From Halicephalobus mephisto (lineage: Eukaryota; Nematoda; Chromadorea; Rhabditida; Panagrolaimidae): a stretch of 64,000 nucleotides of DNA. The stretch is taken from the NCBI GenBank assembly GCA_009193035.1, contig SWDT01000078.1:101718-165717 (forward strand). The letters are read 5' to 3'. The translations under genes and the position numbers were made by a program. The stretch's first letter is position 1, and the number at the start of each line of letters is the position of its first letter. Shown one piece after another: positions 25,046 through 38,159 of the stretch. The notes under the pieces are model-generated. The model was given only the letters and a program-made list of their open reading frames with translations. It was not told the origin of the DNA and searched no databases.

Positions 25046-25207
25046 AACAAAAAACGTAACTTGTGGCTCCGTACAATTGCGAAATGTAACGAAAATATAA
25101 CAATCATCACATTTTTCATGAATATTTGACATTTGTGACGAAAAATAAAACTTAATAGTGGTGATTTCCATTTGTTATTAAGTTAAAAGTTACGGTTTTT
25201 TGTGTGT
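25046..25207. mobile_element. MITE copy 1
   Basis: About 160 bp with terminal inverted repeats: left ACAAAAAACGTAACTTG, right GTTACGGTTTTTTGTGTGT. Internal words (GGCTCCGTACAATTGCG, CATTTGTGACGAAAAATAAA) are shared with copy 2. There is no ORF. Confidence 0.8.
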
Positions 25208-25269
25208 TGATATCAGTAAATTATATATGATATATCGATAAATTAAATTGAATATATAGTTGCTTTCAG

Positions 25270-25425
25270 CACACACAAAAAAGCGTAACTTGTGGCTCCG
25301 TACAATTGCGAAATGTAACAATCATCACATTTTTCATAAATATTTAACATTTGTGACGAAAAATAAAACTTAATAGTGACAATTTCCATTTGTTACTAAG
25401 TTTAAAATTACGGTTTTTTGTGTGT
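25270..25425. mobile_element. MITE copy 2
   Basis: Same family and orientation as the copy about 60 bp to the left. Left end CACACACAAAAAAGCGTAAC, right end TTACGGTTTTTTGTGTGT. It lacks a short AACGAAAATAT segment found in copy 1. Confidence 0.8.
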
Positions 25426-26465
25426 AGTTGAAAAGTATTCAAAACTCTCCAAAAAAACTACTAATTTTATACTTTTAAACTATATGCACATAACTTTAAA
25501 ATTCGTAAACACTATATTTAAAACTCAATTTTCGTTTTGTAGAATATCTTTTTGAAACGCAAAAATCGAAAAAAAATCTCACATGCTAATGCGGAATGAA
25601 AAAAGAAACTATCAATATTCGGAATTTATTTTTAAATGTATTTATTTCCTCCATAAAGTGTACCGATTTGGGTATTTCTGTAATTAGATGCAAATTTCGG
25701 ACTAATCACATCTAATTCACTTTTATAAAACATAATAGAAAACATCGTGATTTAATCATATATCAGAACTTTGATACTTTCCTGAAACGAAATTTCCTTA
25801 AATATTACAAACAAATATGTAATAGAAATTCTGAATCAGGATTTCAATAGATGTAAAATAATCTGTTTTTAATAAAATTGCTTCCTGTGAACTTAAAATA
25901 ATCCCCCGCGAATGAATCACGCCTCTTATCCGCTGATTCGTTGATTTTTGAAATTGAATCATCTTGTTTATTATGTAACGAATACATTACAACACATGCA
26001 CACAAAAATAACTCCAATGTATCGGTATCTAAATTGTGCATAATATATAAGTGCATCATTTCAGTATATCGATATGTAAGATACAATTCATCCGATAAAT
26101 TAGAGTCGTTTTAACATATCCATTCATCATATATCATGTACTGTTTTTGTGTATAACTGCACCGTAATAATTATTTGAATGAATAATCCATATTGATTCA
26201 ACTTTTGTGGATCTTTTATAAAGTTCTATTATTCCAAAGTAATAAATCAAATAAGGAACTATAACAACCTACATTTTGATCTGAGGAGAAACTAGTTCTC
26301 CGTTATTGGATGTAGAGACGAGAAAAAGGAACAGTCAGTGAACGACCTCATTTTCCAAAAACAAAATGAATAATAATGCATGCAAAAGTGATTCATCAAA
26401 ATTTCTCCAACGCTTCTTGAATAGCTTTTTAACGACAATTATACATCTTCTCTATCCTCTATTTC

Positions 26466-26688
26466 TAGTTTAGTGATAATTGTAGAACATAGGAAAATTA
26501 AGAACTCGATTGACGGGGTAATTAAAGAAGTTCATGCAGAAGATTTCTGAAAATTTGAAGATAACGCACTTTGGACAGTATTTGAGCCGGATTTCCGGTT
26601 GTTTTCTAGTGAAGAATTTTTGCAGAAAGATCATCTGAAAGTCGAAAGTTTATCTAAATCTGGTGATAGATCTCGTTTCATTGTCTAA
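26466..26688 (+). pseudogene. Degenerate coding remnant, family unknown
   Basis: One frame reads about 75 codons with a single internal stop. The second part, from EDNALWTVFEPDFRLFSSEE to GDRSRFIV and a TAA, looks like a genuine protein C-terminus by amino-acid composition. I do not recognise the family. No matching upstream exon was found. Confidence 0.35.
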
Positions 26689-27219
26689 AGAATTCTAATA
26701 AAGCAATCATCAGGTTATTAGTTTTTTTTATCAAATATTCTAAAGTGATAATTAAAGGAACTTTCAAATCCAATTCATTGATATTAAAATTTTTTGTATA
26801 TTTTAAGTTATTACGAATTGTATTGTTGGTAGCTTTAAATACAAAATCTTCTTTTATTTGACAGAGATGCAGAAACAGAACTATCTCTCATAGGCCGTGG
26901 AGATAACAACAACATCTGAATGAGCCTTTTCATTCTTTAAAATTTGCTGAACATGCTTTGTTTATAGAAATTTTTCGTATTCACAAGGAATTCATAAATA
27001 TTTCTGGAGACAATCCAACGTAATTTCACAACTTTTTGACAAAAACTATTTCTAACCAGGTAATCAGATTCATAGGTGTTAATTCTGATTTTCCCATTTT
27101 AAATATATTCGTCCAAATATCGTGACAATTGTAAGTATTAGGCAAGAAATATTACAGACTTAAGTTAAATCACTGTTTATCATTCTTTATGACATATAGT
27201 GATGTACCATTATTATTAT

Positions 27220-28550
27220 TCAGAGATGCATAGCGTTTTTATTCAATACATTAGTCAATCCGAATTTCTCGAAGAACCATCGGTTGTCGATAGCTACCGT
27301 GTTTGTCTTCTTGTCAAGTTCGAGCATATTCCATTCTTTTGGGAATTTGTCGTAATCAACATAATCTACGGCATACATTCCTTTTCCTCTAACATTTTCA
27401 ATCTGTCCATTATAGAAGACGGGACTCCCTTCTGGCATCAAATAGGCTATCCAAAATCCGAAAGTAGACCCGCTGGCAGAGAGCAGAATGGAGTCGCAGA
27501 ATCTCACCCCGAAATACATATTCTCAGCTCTGTTATTAAGTTCAGGATGATAAATTTTGAAGTAGTCAGATTTGGTGAAATTCAAAGAATTCACAAACTT
27601 CCAATCAGCAGTGAAGAAGATCAGGGAGATTTTCTTCCCAGAATATTTCTTGGAGACAAAGTCTCTCACCGTCGTCATAGCTGGAAGCAAAAAGTCGGCT
27701 CTAGTCTCAAGCATTCCATGTCTAATAAAGTCCCCTCTTCTTATATGGATACACATTTTGTGGGAATCTGAATCGACAGTGAATAGCTTCTTCCCATAAG
27801 CTTCTACAGTATCCTTGATCTTTGGATGGAAATCAAACAGTTCTCTGATGTGATCTTTCACTGAATGGAAGTATTTGTAAGACTGGAAATAGTTCCCGTT
27901 CAAGATTAAGTATTTCTGGGGGACTTCATGCATTCTGAAACTTTATTTACCTTTAAAATAGTCACCGAAGTAACTTGCATTTCAGGGTCATCAAATTTAA
28001 AGAAATGGCTTCCAAAGACCGAATAACTAATATCTAAGCGATTCAAACGCTGAAATAGGCTCTTATAAAGTTTTCAATTTAAAGGCGTACGTGGAAATTG
28101 ATGAGTTTCATTACGTTGGGAAAGGTCATGAGATATTCATTAGTGTATTTCCTTTGACATTTCTTGTTGGCATCGAATCCGGGAGTTCTGTTGAGATGAA
28201 GACCAATTCCATATAGAGCTGAGATTCTGTACATCTGATTCCCTAGCCCGCTACAGGCCTTGTAAGAAGCAAAGATGAACCGATTAAATTTCTTCAGAAC
28301 AATTTTTGCTGACGTTGAAGCTGGAAAACGAAATCAATTAGATTAGGTGTAAATAAACCTCACAATTAAAGTTGGTATCGACGTTGAAAGAATCAGGAGG
28401 CTTTTTAAATACACTGTAACTATCATAATTCTCGACGACTTCCATGTCATCGTGTTCTTGAGTAGCAATGAAATAAAGAGAAATGATTAGTATGAATATT
28501 AGGACATTGAAGCCATTCACCAACAGTGATGGGAGGTTTCTCTTCTCCAT
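27220..28550 (-). CDS. GT11-type fucosyltransferase, intact (copy A)
   Basis: Four exons: 28550-28364 (cytosolic stub and membrane anchor, LVNGFNVLIFILIISLYF), 28320-28091, 28049-27951 and 27915-27220; phases agree and the product is about 403 residues. Exon 2 carries SGLGNQMYR near residues 85-93 and exon 4 carries HIRRGDF at 229-235. These are the GDP-fucose-binding motif HxRRxD and the GxGNQ motif of alpha-1,2-fucosyltransferases (GT11), a family expanded in Caenorhabditis. Type II Golgi topology. The intron between exons 3 and 4 is only 35 nt; reading through it shifts frame, so splicing is needed. The product should add fucose to Golgi glycans; acceptor unknown. Head-to-head with a broken paralogue at 30472. 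Confidence 0.82.
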
Positions 28551-30471
28551 TTATATTTATCAATTTATAGGAAGAACAGTCAAATATTATTTTGCCTAAA
28601 TAATCAAAAAATCAATGCTTTGTCGTTAGTTCGAAACTAGCCTAAGTTGATTATTGATTTCGCTAAAATATTGGGTGATGACTTGTTAAACAAAGTACTA
28701 ACCATGTCTGTCGACATACTGCATCCAATACCACAGCTTTGTAAATAAAATGGTTTTATGTTGAAGAAGTCTAAATTTTTTCAACCTTGAAACATTCATG
28801 GAAAATTTCAAGATGTTTCACCTAAAAAGAGTAAAAAGGTTCATAGTGGAATCGATTTAGTCAGCAATGTGTTTGGAAGATCTTCTGGAAACTTAGGTTT
28901 TTAAAATTTTATATTTGATAAAAGTAAACTGAAGAAAATTAAATATTTGATGCCCAGTTTTTACAAGAATAAAACTAAATTCTTTCATGAAAGAGCGTTG
29001 ATCATTTGTTGAAAAATAAAGTACTAATGGATCCTACGAAATTGTTGGCAAAATAATGAAAACAAAATAGTTGCTAAAGAAGGAAAATGTACAAAATTTC
29101 TCAGTTTATAACCACTGTTTATTTTTCAATCCATTCAACTATTCTATAGTCGTCAAAAAATAAGTAGAATCTTCATGATGCCAGAAGTTTCATTCTTCTG
29201 AAAATCAGAAGTTGAAATTCGCCAGTGAAGAATATTTGAAAAATGTTTGTCCATCCTCCATTGTTGATAAAAGGCAGAACGGAATATTGTAAAAATAGTG
29301 AAAGGAACTATATTGCAATAGAACACAACATTTTGTTCTTCTACAACCGAATGATTGTTAATTTCATCAGGAAAAATGAATAGTTTTTATTCAATCCTGT
29401 TCTTAATCTGCATAACTGCTATGTATGTCGTTAAAATTGAAAATAACACTATATGATCTGAATAAGAGATTGTTCGAAATGTTGTTTCTTCGGCACTTTA
29501 TTCCGAACACTCAAACTTGGGTAATTAAACCATTATAGACATGTTGCAAAATAAAAAACGCAACACAATCGATAAATCTTTGTTAAGACTGTTAGCAGTC
29601 TCTCTGGATCGATGAAGTTATCGCCGTTCCGATCAGAGATCTTGGAATTTAAATAGCAGAAATTATGTTTATCATTATTTTAAGTTAATCGTCATATTTT
29701 TCAATCACGAGTTTATTAATGATGTTTAATCCTTCATATCTACTTAGAAATCATCGGAATTTCAAATATTCATTTATATCTTGACTTGCTTTATTTTGTT
29801 GTAAAATGAGAATTAATTCATTCATTACTGATTTTACAAATGAATTTAATGATATTTCTCAGCAAATATTTATCTCTAAGTTCCTCAAAAAATCTTCATT
29901 CTTAGTACAGTTGATCGGGATTAAAAAATATTAAACTGACCTAATTTTACTTCTTCAAATTACAGAAAGTAAAAAAGCAGTTTTCAGAACATGCTCAAAA
30001 TTACAGTTGATAGAACTAGTTTGTATCTGTTATCCATTCTTTTCATTTGAAACATTCTGGAATGTGCTGTTTTAATAATATTAGATCCAAAAAACTATAT
30101 TATCAGAAGTTAAGTTAAAAATATCATGGTAATTAAAATAAAAATAGAAAAATCCGAAACCTTTGTCGTACATAGTGCGCATGCAGACCGTATTACGAGT
30201 ACCGCAAAATTTGTTCGAGAATTATAACAACAATAACTCACATTTCGAGTTTACTTAAGATGAATCTGCTTTATTTACAAAGCTGCGGTGCATATTTCAG
30301 AAAACCCACAGAGGCAGTTAATAGCTTGTTTCCGAGTTCGTTGATCATCATTGTATTGAAATAGCACTCAAATTAGGTTAGTTTTCAGCTCATGACAACA
30401 CGTTAATTTTTTTGACGATATAGTAGGTAAAATAATATTTGACTGTTCTTCTTATAAATTAAAAAATATAA
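28551..30471. other. Intergenic between head-to-head GT11 copies
   Basis: Would hold both 5' regions. About 50 bp next to each ATG is similar in the two copies (TTGACTGTTCTTC and TATAAATTAA-like words), then similarity fades. Nothing coding was accepted; a weak EF-hand-like word on the minus strand near 29600 was rejected. Confidence 0.4.
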
Positions 30472-31800
30472 ATGGAGAAGAGGAGACTCCCATCACTGTT
30501 GGTGAATGGCTTCAATGTCCTAATATTCATACTAATCATTTCTCTTTATTTCATTGCTACTCAAGAACACGATGACATGGAAGTCGTCGAGAATTATGAT
30601 AGTTACAGTGTATTTAAAAAGCCTCCTGATTCTTTCAACGTCGATACCAACTTTAATTGTGGGGTTTATTTACACCTAATCTAAGTGATTTCGTTTTCCA
30701 GCTTCAACGTCAGCAAAAATTGTTCTGAAGAAATTTAATCGGTTCATCTTTGCTTCTTACAAGGCCTGTAGCGGGCTAGGGAATCAGATGTACAGAATCT
30801 CAGCTCTATATGGAATTGGTCTTCATCTCAACAGAACTCCCGGATTCGATGCTAACAAGAAATGCCAAAGGAAATACACTAATGAATATCTCATGACTTT
30901 TCCCAACGTAATGAAACTCATCAATTTCCACGTACGCCTTTTAATTGAAAACTTTATAAGAGCCTATTTCAGCATCTTAATCAGACCGAAGTCAGTCGCT
31001 CAGACTTTGCAAGTCATTGTTGCAAATATCATCCTGAAATGTGAGACATTGGGGAAATTAGATTTGATGTAATTGAGTTTTTAGAATGCATGAAGTCTCA
31101 AAAAAGTATTTGATTTGAATGGAAATTATTTGCAATCTTACAAATACTTTCATCCAGTAAAAGATCATATCAGAGAAACTGTTTGATTTCCATCCAAAGA
31201 TCAAAGATACTGTAGAAGCTTATGGGAAGAAGCTATTCACTGTCGATTCAGATTCCCACAAAATGTGCATTCATATGAGAAGAGGGGAACTTTTATAACC
31301 ATAGAATGCTTGAGACTAGAGCCGACTTTTTGCTTCCAGCTATGACGACGGTGAGAGACTTTGTCTCCAAGAAGTATTCTGGGAAGAAAATCTCCTTGAT
31401 CTTCTTCACTACTGATTGGAAGTTTGTGAATTCTTTGAATTTCACCAAATCTGATTACTTCAAAATTTATCATCCTGAACTTAGTAACAGAGCTGAGAAT
31501 ATGTATTTCGGGGTCAGATTCTGCGACTCCATTCTGCTCTCTGCCAGCGGGTCTACTTTCGGATTTTGGATAGCCTATTTGATGCCAGAAGGGAGTCCCG
31601 TCTTCTATAATGGACAGATTCAAAAATTCAGAGGAAAAGGGAAGTATCCCGTAGATTATGTTGATTACGATAGGTTTCCGAAAGAATGGAACATTCTTGA
31701 ACTAGACAAAGAAAAAAATATAGTAACTATCGATAATCGGTGGTTCTTTGAAAAGTTTGGATTGAATAATGTTTCTGATAAAAACGCTGTTCATATCTGA
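30472..31800 (+). pseudogene. GT11-type fucosyltransferase pseudogene (copy B)
   Basis: Exons 1 (30472-30658) and 2 (30702-30931) are nearly identical to copy A and open. Exon 3 (from about 30973) keeps HLNQTEVSRSDF and SHCCKYHPEM, then stops. The start of exon 4 has a stop after KYLI (about 31114), an extra base that shifts the frame at HIRE (about 31177), and a damaged GDP-fucose motif (HMRRGE instead of HIRRGD) followed by stops near 31298. The rest of exon 4 (31306-31800) is again open and nearly identical to copies A and C. At least three disabling changes concentrated in one 350-bp stretch between intact ends make this a pseudogene with a mosaic history. Confidence 0.85.
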
Positions 31801-32838
31801 ATAATAATAAAGAACTATTTCTTATGCAAAGAGATGACTAATTAGCTAATGTGCATTTGTAATAGTGTTCCTGCGATAATTACAATTATTATCTTATTTG
31901 AATAATATCTACTAGAAATAGGAAACTTAACTCGCGAATTCCAAATCAAAAATCGGAGTCACCACTTGTGAGTTTAATTATCTTATTTAAAGCACCTGTT
32001 TTAACTACTCTTTATTTCGTATTGATGATAACTACAATAAAGCGAAAAGAGATTTTATTTCTTTGAGCTACTGGTTAAGTTTCTCAAGATGATAATAAAC
32101 TGTAGGGCACTAATTATGATTCATGCTATCCATCTTGATATATAATCCAATAGCTAAAATTTAAAAAATTTCATGAAAATTATCAAAAATCTTCGAATTT
32201 ATTTTCTATCTCAAGAATTTTCGATACATATTTCAGAACGAAAATAGCGAATCTATTGAGTTCAACGATAATAAAGCACTGATTAGCTTAAAGGCATTGT
32301 TTGGTTTTCCAAAAGAGAAAGAAATCAGGTCTTGATTGTTGATTTTATATTTTGTTGTAATTGTATCTTTATGGCTGACACTGGTAACAATACGTTAACG
32401 AATAATATTAATTTTAATTGTTAAATTTTATCCCGATCATAATTTGTTATTTTCAGTAATTTGCAAATATAACTGCAAGTTGTAAAGCCAAATAATTACT
32501 GTGATATATGTTCGTTGCTAATTTTATAGGAATTCTTTGTCACTAATGACTATTTCATCAGATTTCAGCTTTATTTAAAAGGTTGTATATAGAGAGCAAT
32601 TGTATAGTACGTCTCTGAAACAGATATTTTGGATGTTTGGTATTATATGAACTTAGATGTCAGACCAGACATTAAGGTTAGGACTAGTATGTTGTGAAAA
32701 TCGTTGTGTTATGTTCGACTTTCAATAAACTAATTTTTTACAAAAATTTTCTTCTGCCAATTGATGGTTATTATAAACAACTCAAAACTCATTGATTTTA
32801 TAGGAATAGCAATTTTTAATTTGTTTAATAAACTAAAA
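31801..32838. other. Intergenic, AT-rich
   Basis: No coding signal or recognisable repeat seen. Confidence 0.45.
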
Positions 32839-35219
32839 CTAGTCTTGACACGTCAAATTCAACGCCTTTCTACTCAACTTGTCGAGAATCGGTCTGAACT
32901 TCCTTAACCCCAGAATATTTATGTGACCAATGTCTCTCAGCAAGGGGAGATTTGTATCTGAATCAATTGGATTACAGTAATTATCGCCACAAAGAGCATC
33001 CTGGTAATCCCAGAAGATGCACTTTGGGCAATTTATTGCTTCCATCCGTTGGTAGGCCAGATTGATTCGAGCAGAAAGTTTTCGGATGGACTAAAATTAG
33101 GTAAAATAACCATGTGTACCTTTGAAATACTTACCTCTCGTGGAATTCTGAAATCGATATCTTGTTGCAGTTTCTTCTCTTTGATATACTCTGGTCCAAT
33201 CTCCGTTGGGTACCGGAAATTAGGCAAATTCATGATTATGGCTTTGGTGTACTGAGAAATAAACTTTATCATCTTGTCCATCATCATGAAAGCATGGTCC
33301 TTTTCTATTGGACCAACTATAGGTTTGAAGAACTCATCTCCGTTGTAGCTGCTGATAAAAAAGACCAAATCTGGTTTGAAGTTCTCAATTATCTCCAAAA
33401 GCGCTTTGTTTGAGTGAATGGTGTCGATATCTGAATCAGCTTCAACTGGAATCCTCTGTGCGTGTGCTGATGCCGTGAGTACTGTTTTGAACAATGGATT
33501 CAGGTGGATGGCTCCGGCAACACACTGACTGTGTGAGTTTCCAATAATGACTGCTGTGTAGTTCCCATCAGGGAAGAGAGAAGACTCACAGAATGTAAAT
33601 TTCTCATAACGCTCAACCCTTGTCCATTTGTCATATGTGTCGTGACAGCTATAGTTCCACGTATCGCACTTGTCTTTTATGACTTTCTGAGCGAACTCAA
33701 TATCATTCTCAGTTGACCAGCCTTCTGGAATTACTAGGGGGTCGTCAAATTTCAGTATCCTTCTGAACATTTCAAATGTTAGATAAGATACATTATATCC
33801 AGAAACTGAAGGAAGTGGATATGAACCATTGATGGCAATGAAAGTTTCTTCCATAGAAGGTGTCGTTAGATGAGTTGGAGCAATCTCTGTCACAACCACT
33901 TTCTGTTCGCTAGGAAAACGAATCATGAAAGCAAGAGAAGCCAGGGAATATAATAAGAGAGTAGTTGTAAATAATTTCTTACAAGAATCACAATAAGAAA
34001 TAAGCGGGTTCTCAATTAGGTAATGGGCAATTGCAGCTAACATGAAACAAGCCAAAATTACCATTGCGCCTTCTGCAATTACTTTTCTTAGTCACAAAAA
34101 AGTGCATTTCACCAACCGAAAACAGATAAATCATCAGTTGAGTTCGTGAACTGAAATAAGTAATCAAGGGCCAGTGAATGAGGTAGAGGATATAGCTGAA
34201 GTCTCCGCAATAAACCAATCCTTCTTTGATTAGGTTGTTCTTCAGAAAGACACTAAAAGGAGAATTCTCTCCACTCGAGCTTACGGCAATCAGGAGTCCA
34301 GATGATATTACACAAACGACAGATATTACTTCTCTGTTCAGAGCTACTGGAAGAAATTCGAGAACCACACAGCAGAAGAACAGTATCTGAATACAAGTGC
34401 TGTGAAGAACAGAAAGAGAGTCCACCAAGTCTAGTTGTTAGCTCTGAGCAGCAATCCCAATTGTGAATTGCCAGATTCTCGAGAGCATTGACTCATACCT
34501 GGTTATTTCTGATGTTGACATTGTTTGGAGTGCTAATGAACTGACGAATATGACGGTAAGAATAAGAGATTTCCCAGAAGTCCAGAAGTTGAGCCACAAC
34601 ATGAACAAAACGGGAACAACAAGGTAAAATTGCATCTCGACCGCTAGAGACAGCAGTGTTTGAAATATCTGAAATTGTTCTGAGTGTCAAAGTAGTCCCG
34701 TTGCTCGAAGAGATCCTGTTCATTAGAGACAAAGCCCAGAGCCCAGTAGGCGTCCTTCTTTACTTTCTCGAACTCGTCCTCCCAGAGAGAAAAGAGTAGC
34801 ATAGCAGAATAAGAACGACGAAGATGATGAAGAGATAGACGGGAACTATTCTTTTGACTCTTCGGAAGTAGAAATCCCTAGTAATGGGGAGAGTGATTTT
34901 AGAGCCATGCTTGTGGATGATAGTGGCCATTAGGAACCCAGAGAGGACAAAGAAGATGTCGACGCCCACAAATCCGTTGGGGAACCACGACGGCCAAACG
35001 TGAAAGAGCACAACTCCAGCAATGGCTACCGTTCTCCAACATTGCAGATCGTCTCTCTTCTGCTTTGGTGTTGTAGCAGGGATAAGTGCGGTAGTGTCAC
35101 TTGGAGTGTCATTTTCAACAGAGTTACATTGAGCTGTAAAATACTTAGATAAAAGAGACTGTTAACAGAGTGAAACCTAAAGAACAATTCTTCTCTTCAT
35201 CTGAATAATCTGTCAACAT
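32839..35219 (-). pseudogene. OAC-type acyltransferase-3/SGNH gene with frameshifts (copy D)
   Basis: Exon 1 (35219-35177, MLTDYSDEEKNCSL) joins in phase 1 to exon 2 from 35133 (QCNSVENDTPSD, then KRDDLQCWRTVAIAGVVLFH and GFVGVDIFFVLSGFLMA, the acyltransferase-3 start). Then HWPLITYF, a 41-nt intron (34112-34073), and the exon 34072-33135 carrying the last helix (HYLIENPL) and SGNH block I (VIIGNSHSQC). The last exon (33090-32839) has the C-terminal RDIGH. Three lesions lie in the membrane half: a frame change near 34790 shared with copy E, a missing base near 34650 that breaks the conserved HxWSLAVEMQFY motif, and a TAA at 34438-34440 where copy E has TAC. The SGNH half is open. The family transfers acyl groups to sugars or other small acceptors. 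Confidence 0.75.
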
Positions 35220-35985
35220 TATGAATTAAATATTTTCCAACGGCATCTCACACAGAAGTAATGATAATCTGATGTTTTGAAATTTGTGATGAAAGCAAAT
35301 TGAATCACAATTAAATAAGTGAATTAATAAATAATTAATAATAATGTATAAAAACCAACTTTCTTAGTGAATTGATTTATTTTAAAAGTTACTAATTCAC
35401 ATTATATAGATTTAAATGATGCTATCTCAAGAGGAAAAAACGCCGTAAGGCAAATGACGAGTAGTTTGATTACTCTTTTACTTTTTGTGTGAAAAATATT
35501 TTAAATCTCTGTTTCTAGAAAAGTATTAAATTATTTTTTAAATAACAATAATTAAATAAATTTTGCGTTTACTTCAACTATTATTATTTTTAAATTGATT
35601 TAAGAGAAACCCAAACTTATTTGTTTTTTACAAATTCATTATAAACTTTTTTGTATCACATTACATTTTTGACTCTTAAGAGTAGTTTTTTGGCATTAAG
35701 GTCTTTGAAACTTGATCAAACAACTGGTATTTTTTGTTATGAGTTAAATTTCAACGAAGATATTGCGATACTCTCCCTTATTGGCGGGATAAATTTCAGT
35801 AAAAGAAAAAGATACAATCAAATCGTGGACTCAAAATGAGGTCAGTAAGTTTTGCTCGATTTTATTTGATATTCTAGATCTCATGGGAAATTCACCGGAG
35901 AATTTTATTTATGAATGATAAGTTTAATATAATGCGATCTAAAAATAATTAAGGAACAATAGAATTAACCTCTTTTTTATTTTAT
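35220..35985. other. Intergenic, AT-rich
   Basis: A 62-codon plus-strand frame near 35651 has no family features. Nothing else seen. Confidence 0.4.
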
Positions 35986-37039
35986 TCATGACAAATATCT
36001 TCCAAAAATAGTGCTAACCCCGTACTCTTCTAGACAACTTTCATGGATAAAGCTGTACTCACACAAAGTGTGGTGAGCGCCGTTGATTTCGTAACTGAAC
36101 AAGTAATATCCGCTTTGTGATACCCTATGCAGTAGTTCGAAAGTTCTCTTCGGAGTGGATCCATGAACCTCGATCAAAATCTGGCACATTGGAATGGTTG
36201 TCAGTTCGTCGAGAATCTGGTACTCGAATCCTTCTATATCTATCTTGAGAATGTCGATCTTCTTATCTTCAAACTTATCCATGAGTGATCTCATGTTGTA
36301 GTGGCCTGCAGACTTGTTGGTTTCCGAAGAGATAAGTGCTCTCATAAAAACTCCATTGGAATTCTGTATCCTCTGCAGTGTTCGGGAAGTCTGACTACCT
36401 TTGTCGAAGCTCCTAATGGAACACTTCTTTTGAGTAAACCTGGCAAATTCCACCTCGAAACTTGGTTCATTGTGAACACCCATAGAGTAGACTGTGCATT
36501 TCTCAAAATCTCTCATTCTTATAGGATTGCAAACCCATTTCCCTCCATCAATAACGGTTCCTATTCTGACTAAATCCTTACAAAAAACTTCGGGAACGAG
36601 AACATTGTAGAGCACAAGCCAACCTCTGGAGTTAGAAAGACCTTCCAGCGCTTTTTTTCGGGTTTCGCTTTGGGATTTATAAAGTTCCAATGTTCCTGGA
36701 TGGATGTCTGGAGAAGAGTGTTCAGGAGACGGTTTCTGTTGTACAAGAAGGTATCGGTTAGAGTTCTTGAATTCTTGTATTAATCTTTTATCAATGCCTA
36801 AAGTAAAATAATTAAGTATCATTCAAACAACCAAAATAATAGATGAAAATTACAGTAATGATTTTCTTATAGAGATCAACAATAATGACATTTGTATCTT
36901 TTGGTTAGACAACAGAATTTATCAGTTGTAAAATTCACTCACCATCTAATTTCTCATCAATTTTAAAAATGTAAAAAAATAAAACGATAATGAAGAACAA
37001 GAATGTAACTATCGGGAAATGTTTCCAGTTGGCGGCCAT
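35986..37039 (-). CDS. Methyltransf_22-type membrane methyltransferase, intact
   Basis: Exon 1 (37039-36943) encodes MAANWKHFPIVTFLFFIIV, a type II signal anchor. A GTGAGT donor and an ACTTTAG acceptor join it in phase 1 to exon 2 (36797-35986); total 302 residues. The catalytic region contains VRIGTVIDGGKWVCNP, YSMGVHNEPSFEVEFA, DILKIDIEGFEYQIL, CQILIEVHG and GYYLFSYEINGAHHTLCEYSF, the pattern of the nematode methyltransferase-like family PF13383 (Methyltransf_22), related to FkbM SAM-dependent O-methyltransferases. The IDIEG acidic motif is kept. A luminal, Golgi-anchored enzyme acting on glycans or secreted proteins is plausible; substrate unknown. Its last about 175 nt are nearly identical to the broken paralogue at 60363 although the rest has diverged. 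Confidence 0.78.
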
Positions 37040-38159
37040 CTGATAGCACATAAAATAAAACAGATATGAAGAACTAAATATAGTCAATCTTGATCTAGAA
37101 GCTGTGATGTGTTTCTAAAATGTGCAATTATAATGTATATCACAAATTAGACACGGCTAACTATTTACACATTGAATCCTCAAGTTTTACAATCGATAAT
37201 AGTCTTGGAGGTATCAAAAATATATTTGACAAAAGGAAGGACCAAAATGGCGAAGCAACAAAAGTAACCCTAAATCGACTACGCCTGGAATTTCTCTAAT
37301 TTACTTCTGAGAGTTGTTGTAACAGCTGCTATATAAATGTTCAATAACGGCAGATAGAAATAATTATCCGAATAGGAGCATCGCTGAGTAAATAAAAAAA
37401 TTTATTCAATAATGATTCCACGTAACTTTACAACCTTTGGCACGAAATTTCATCACTGCGCTCAGATTTTAAAAAGCTTAGAATTAAAGTATTTGGAGTC
37501 GTAGTGTCGATGACGTAAGCACCGAGATAGTCTTCAGAAAATTCCCGCAGTACCTTACAGCGGTTCTGATAGATGATGTTGCGTCAATTACACTTCTGCT
37601 CTCATAATATTTTATATTATTTTTTGAAAGGCCCTGAATCATCCTTGGGTTGCTGGAGTCGATTGCTGAAGATTGTTTTTCTTACATCGCCGTCAGCATG
37701 AGTCAAAACGATTGCTCACGACACTCTATAAAGGCCGAGGATTGGCTTCTATGTTTTAGAAGTGCTCTGGATCACTATTTGTATCTTATTGTGTCTTTTA
37801 TATATATTTTATCATATTATGAAAGGTTTAATTACTTATGTTTGAGATATTTCCAATAAACTCTCCGCATACAACTATCGACTACCTCACGTTGTCCGCA
37901 CAAGTAGATTCTTAATTTAAAAATAGAAATTTAGTTTAAAAATTGAGAGAATATGATAATAAATTTGGATTTGGGATATCTTATAAATATATTAGATGGA
38001 ATCCTATTTTGAACAACGTAAATTTAGCCCTCAATGTATAATTCCAAGCAAGAAAACGAACAAACAACTATCAACGAAGATTATCAGATTAACATCAATA
38101 TGTTTTATTTTAACGATCAAATATTCTATTTCATAAAACAATAAGACCAAACTAAAAAG
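37040..38159. other. Intergenic
   Basis: A 69-codon plus-strand frame at 37650 lacks family features or splice context. Nothing else seen. Confidence 0.4.

Larger units (their letters stand above)
21178..27219. other. Six-kilobase gene-poor region, repeats and remnants
   Basis: No intact gene found. It contains the repeat blocks at 21420-23060 and 24040-24290, MITE copies at 25046 and 25270, a GC-rich island at 23390-23730 and a degenerate coding remnant at 26466-26688, each listed separately. Short frames elsewhere have no protein features. Confidence 0.6.

Noticed and set aside
27199..27771. 190-codon plus-strand frame opposite GT11 copy A (similar ones at 31237 and 44369)
   Set aside because: Antisense shadow of exon 4; it recurs opposite every copy because the exon sequence is conserved.
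29575..29660. EF-hand-like word on the minus strand (SDRNGDNFIDPERL)
   Set aside because: The loop position that should be Glu is Arg, there is only one such loop, and no flanking exons or paired hand are visible; likely chance or a tiny relic.
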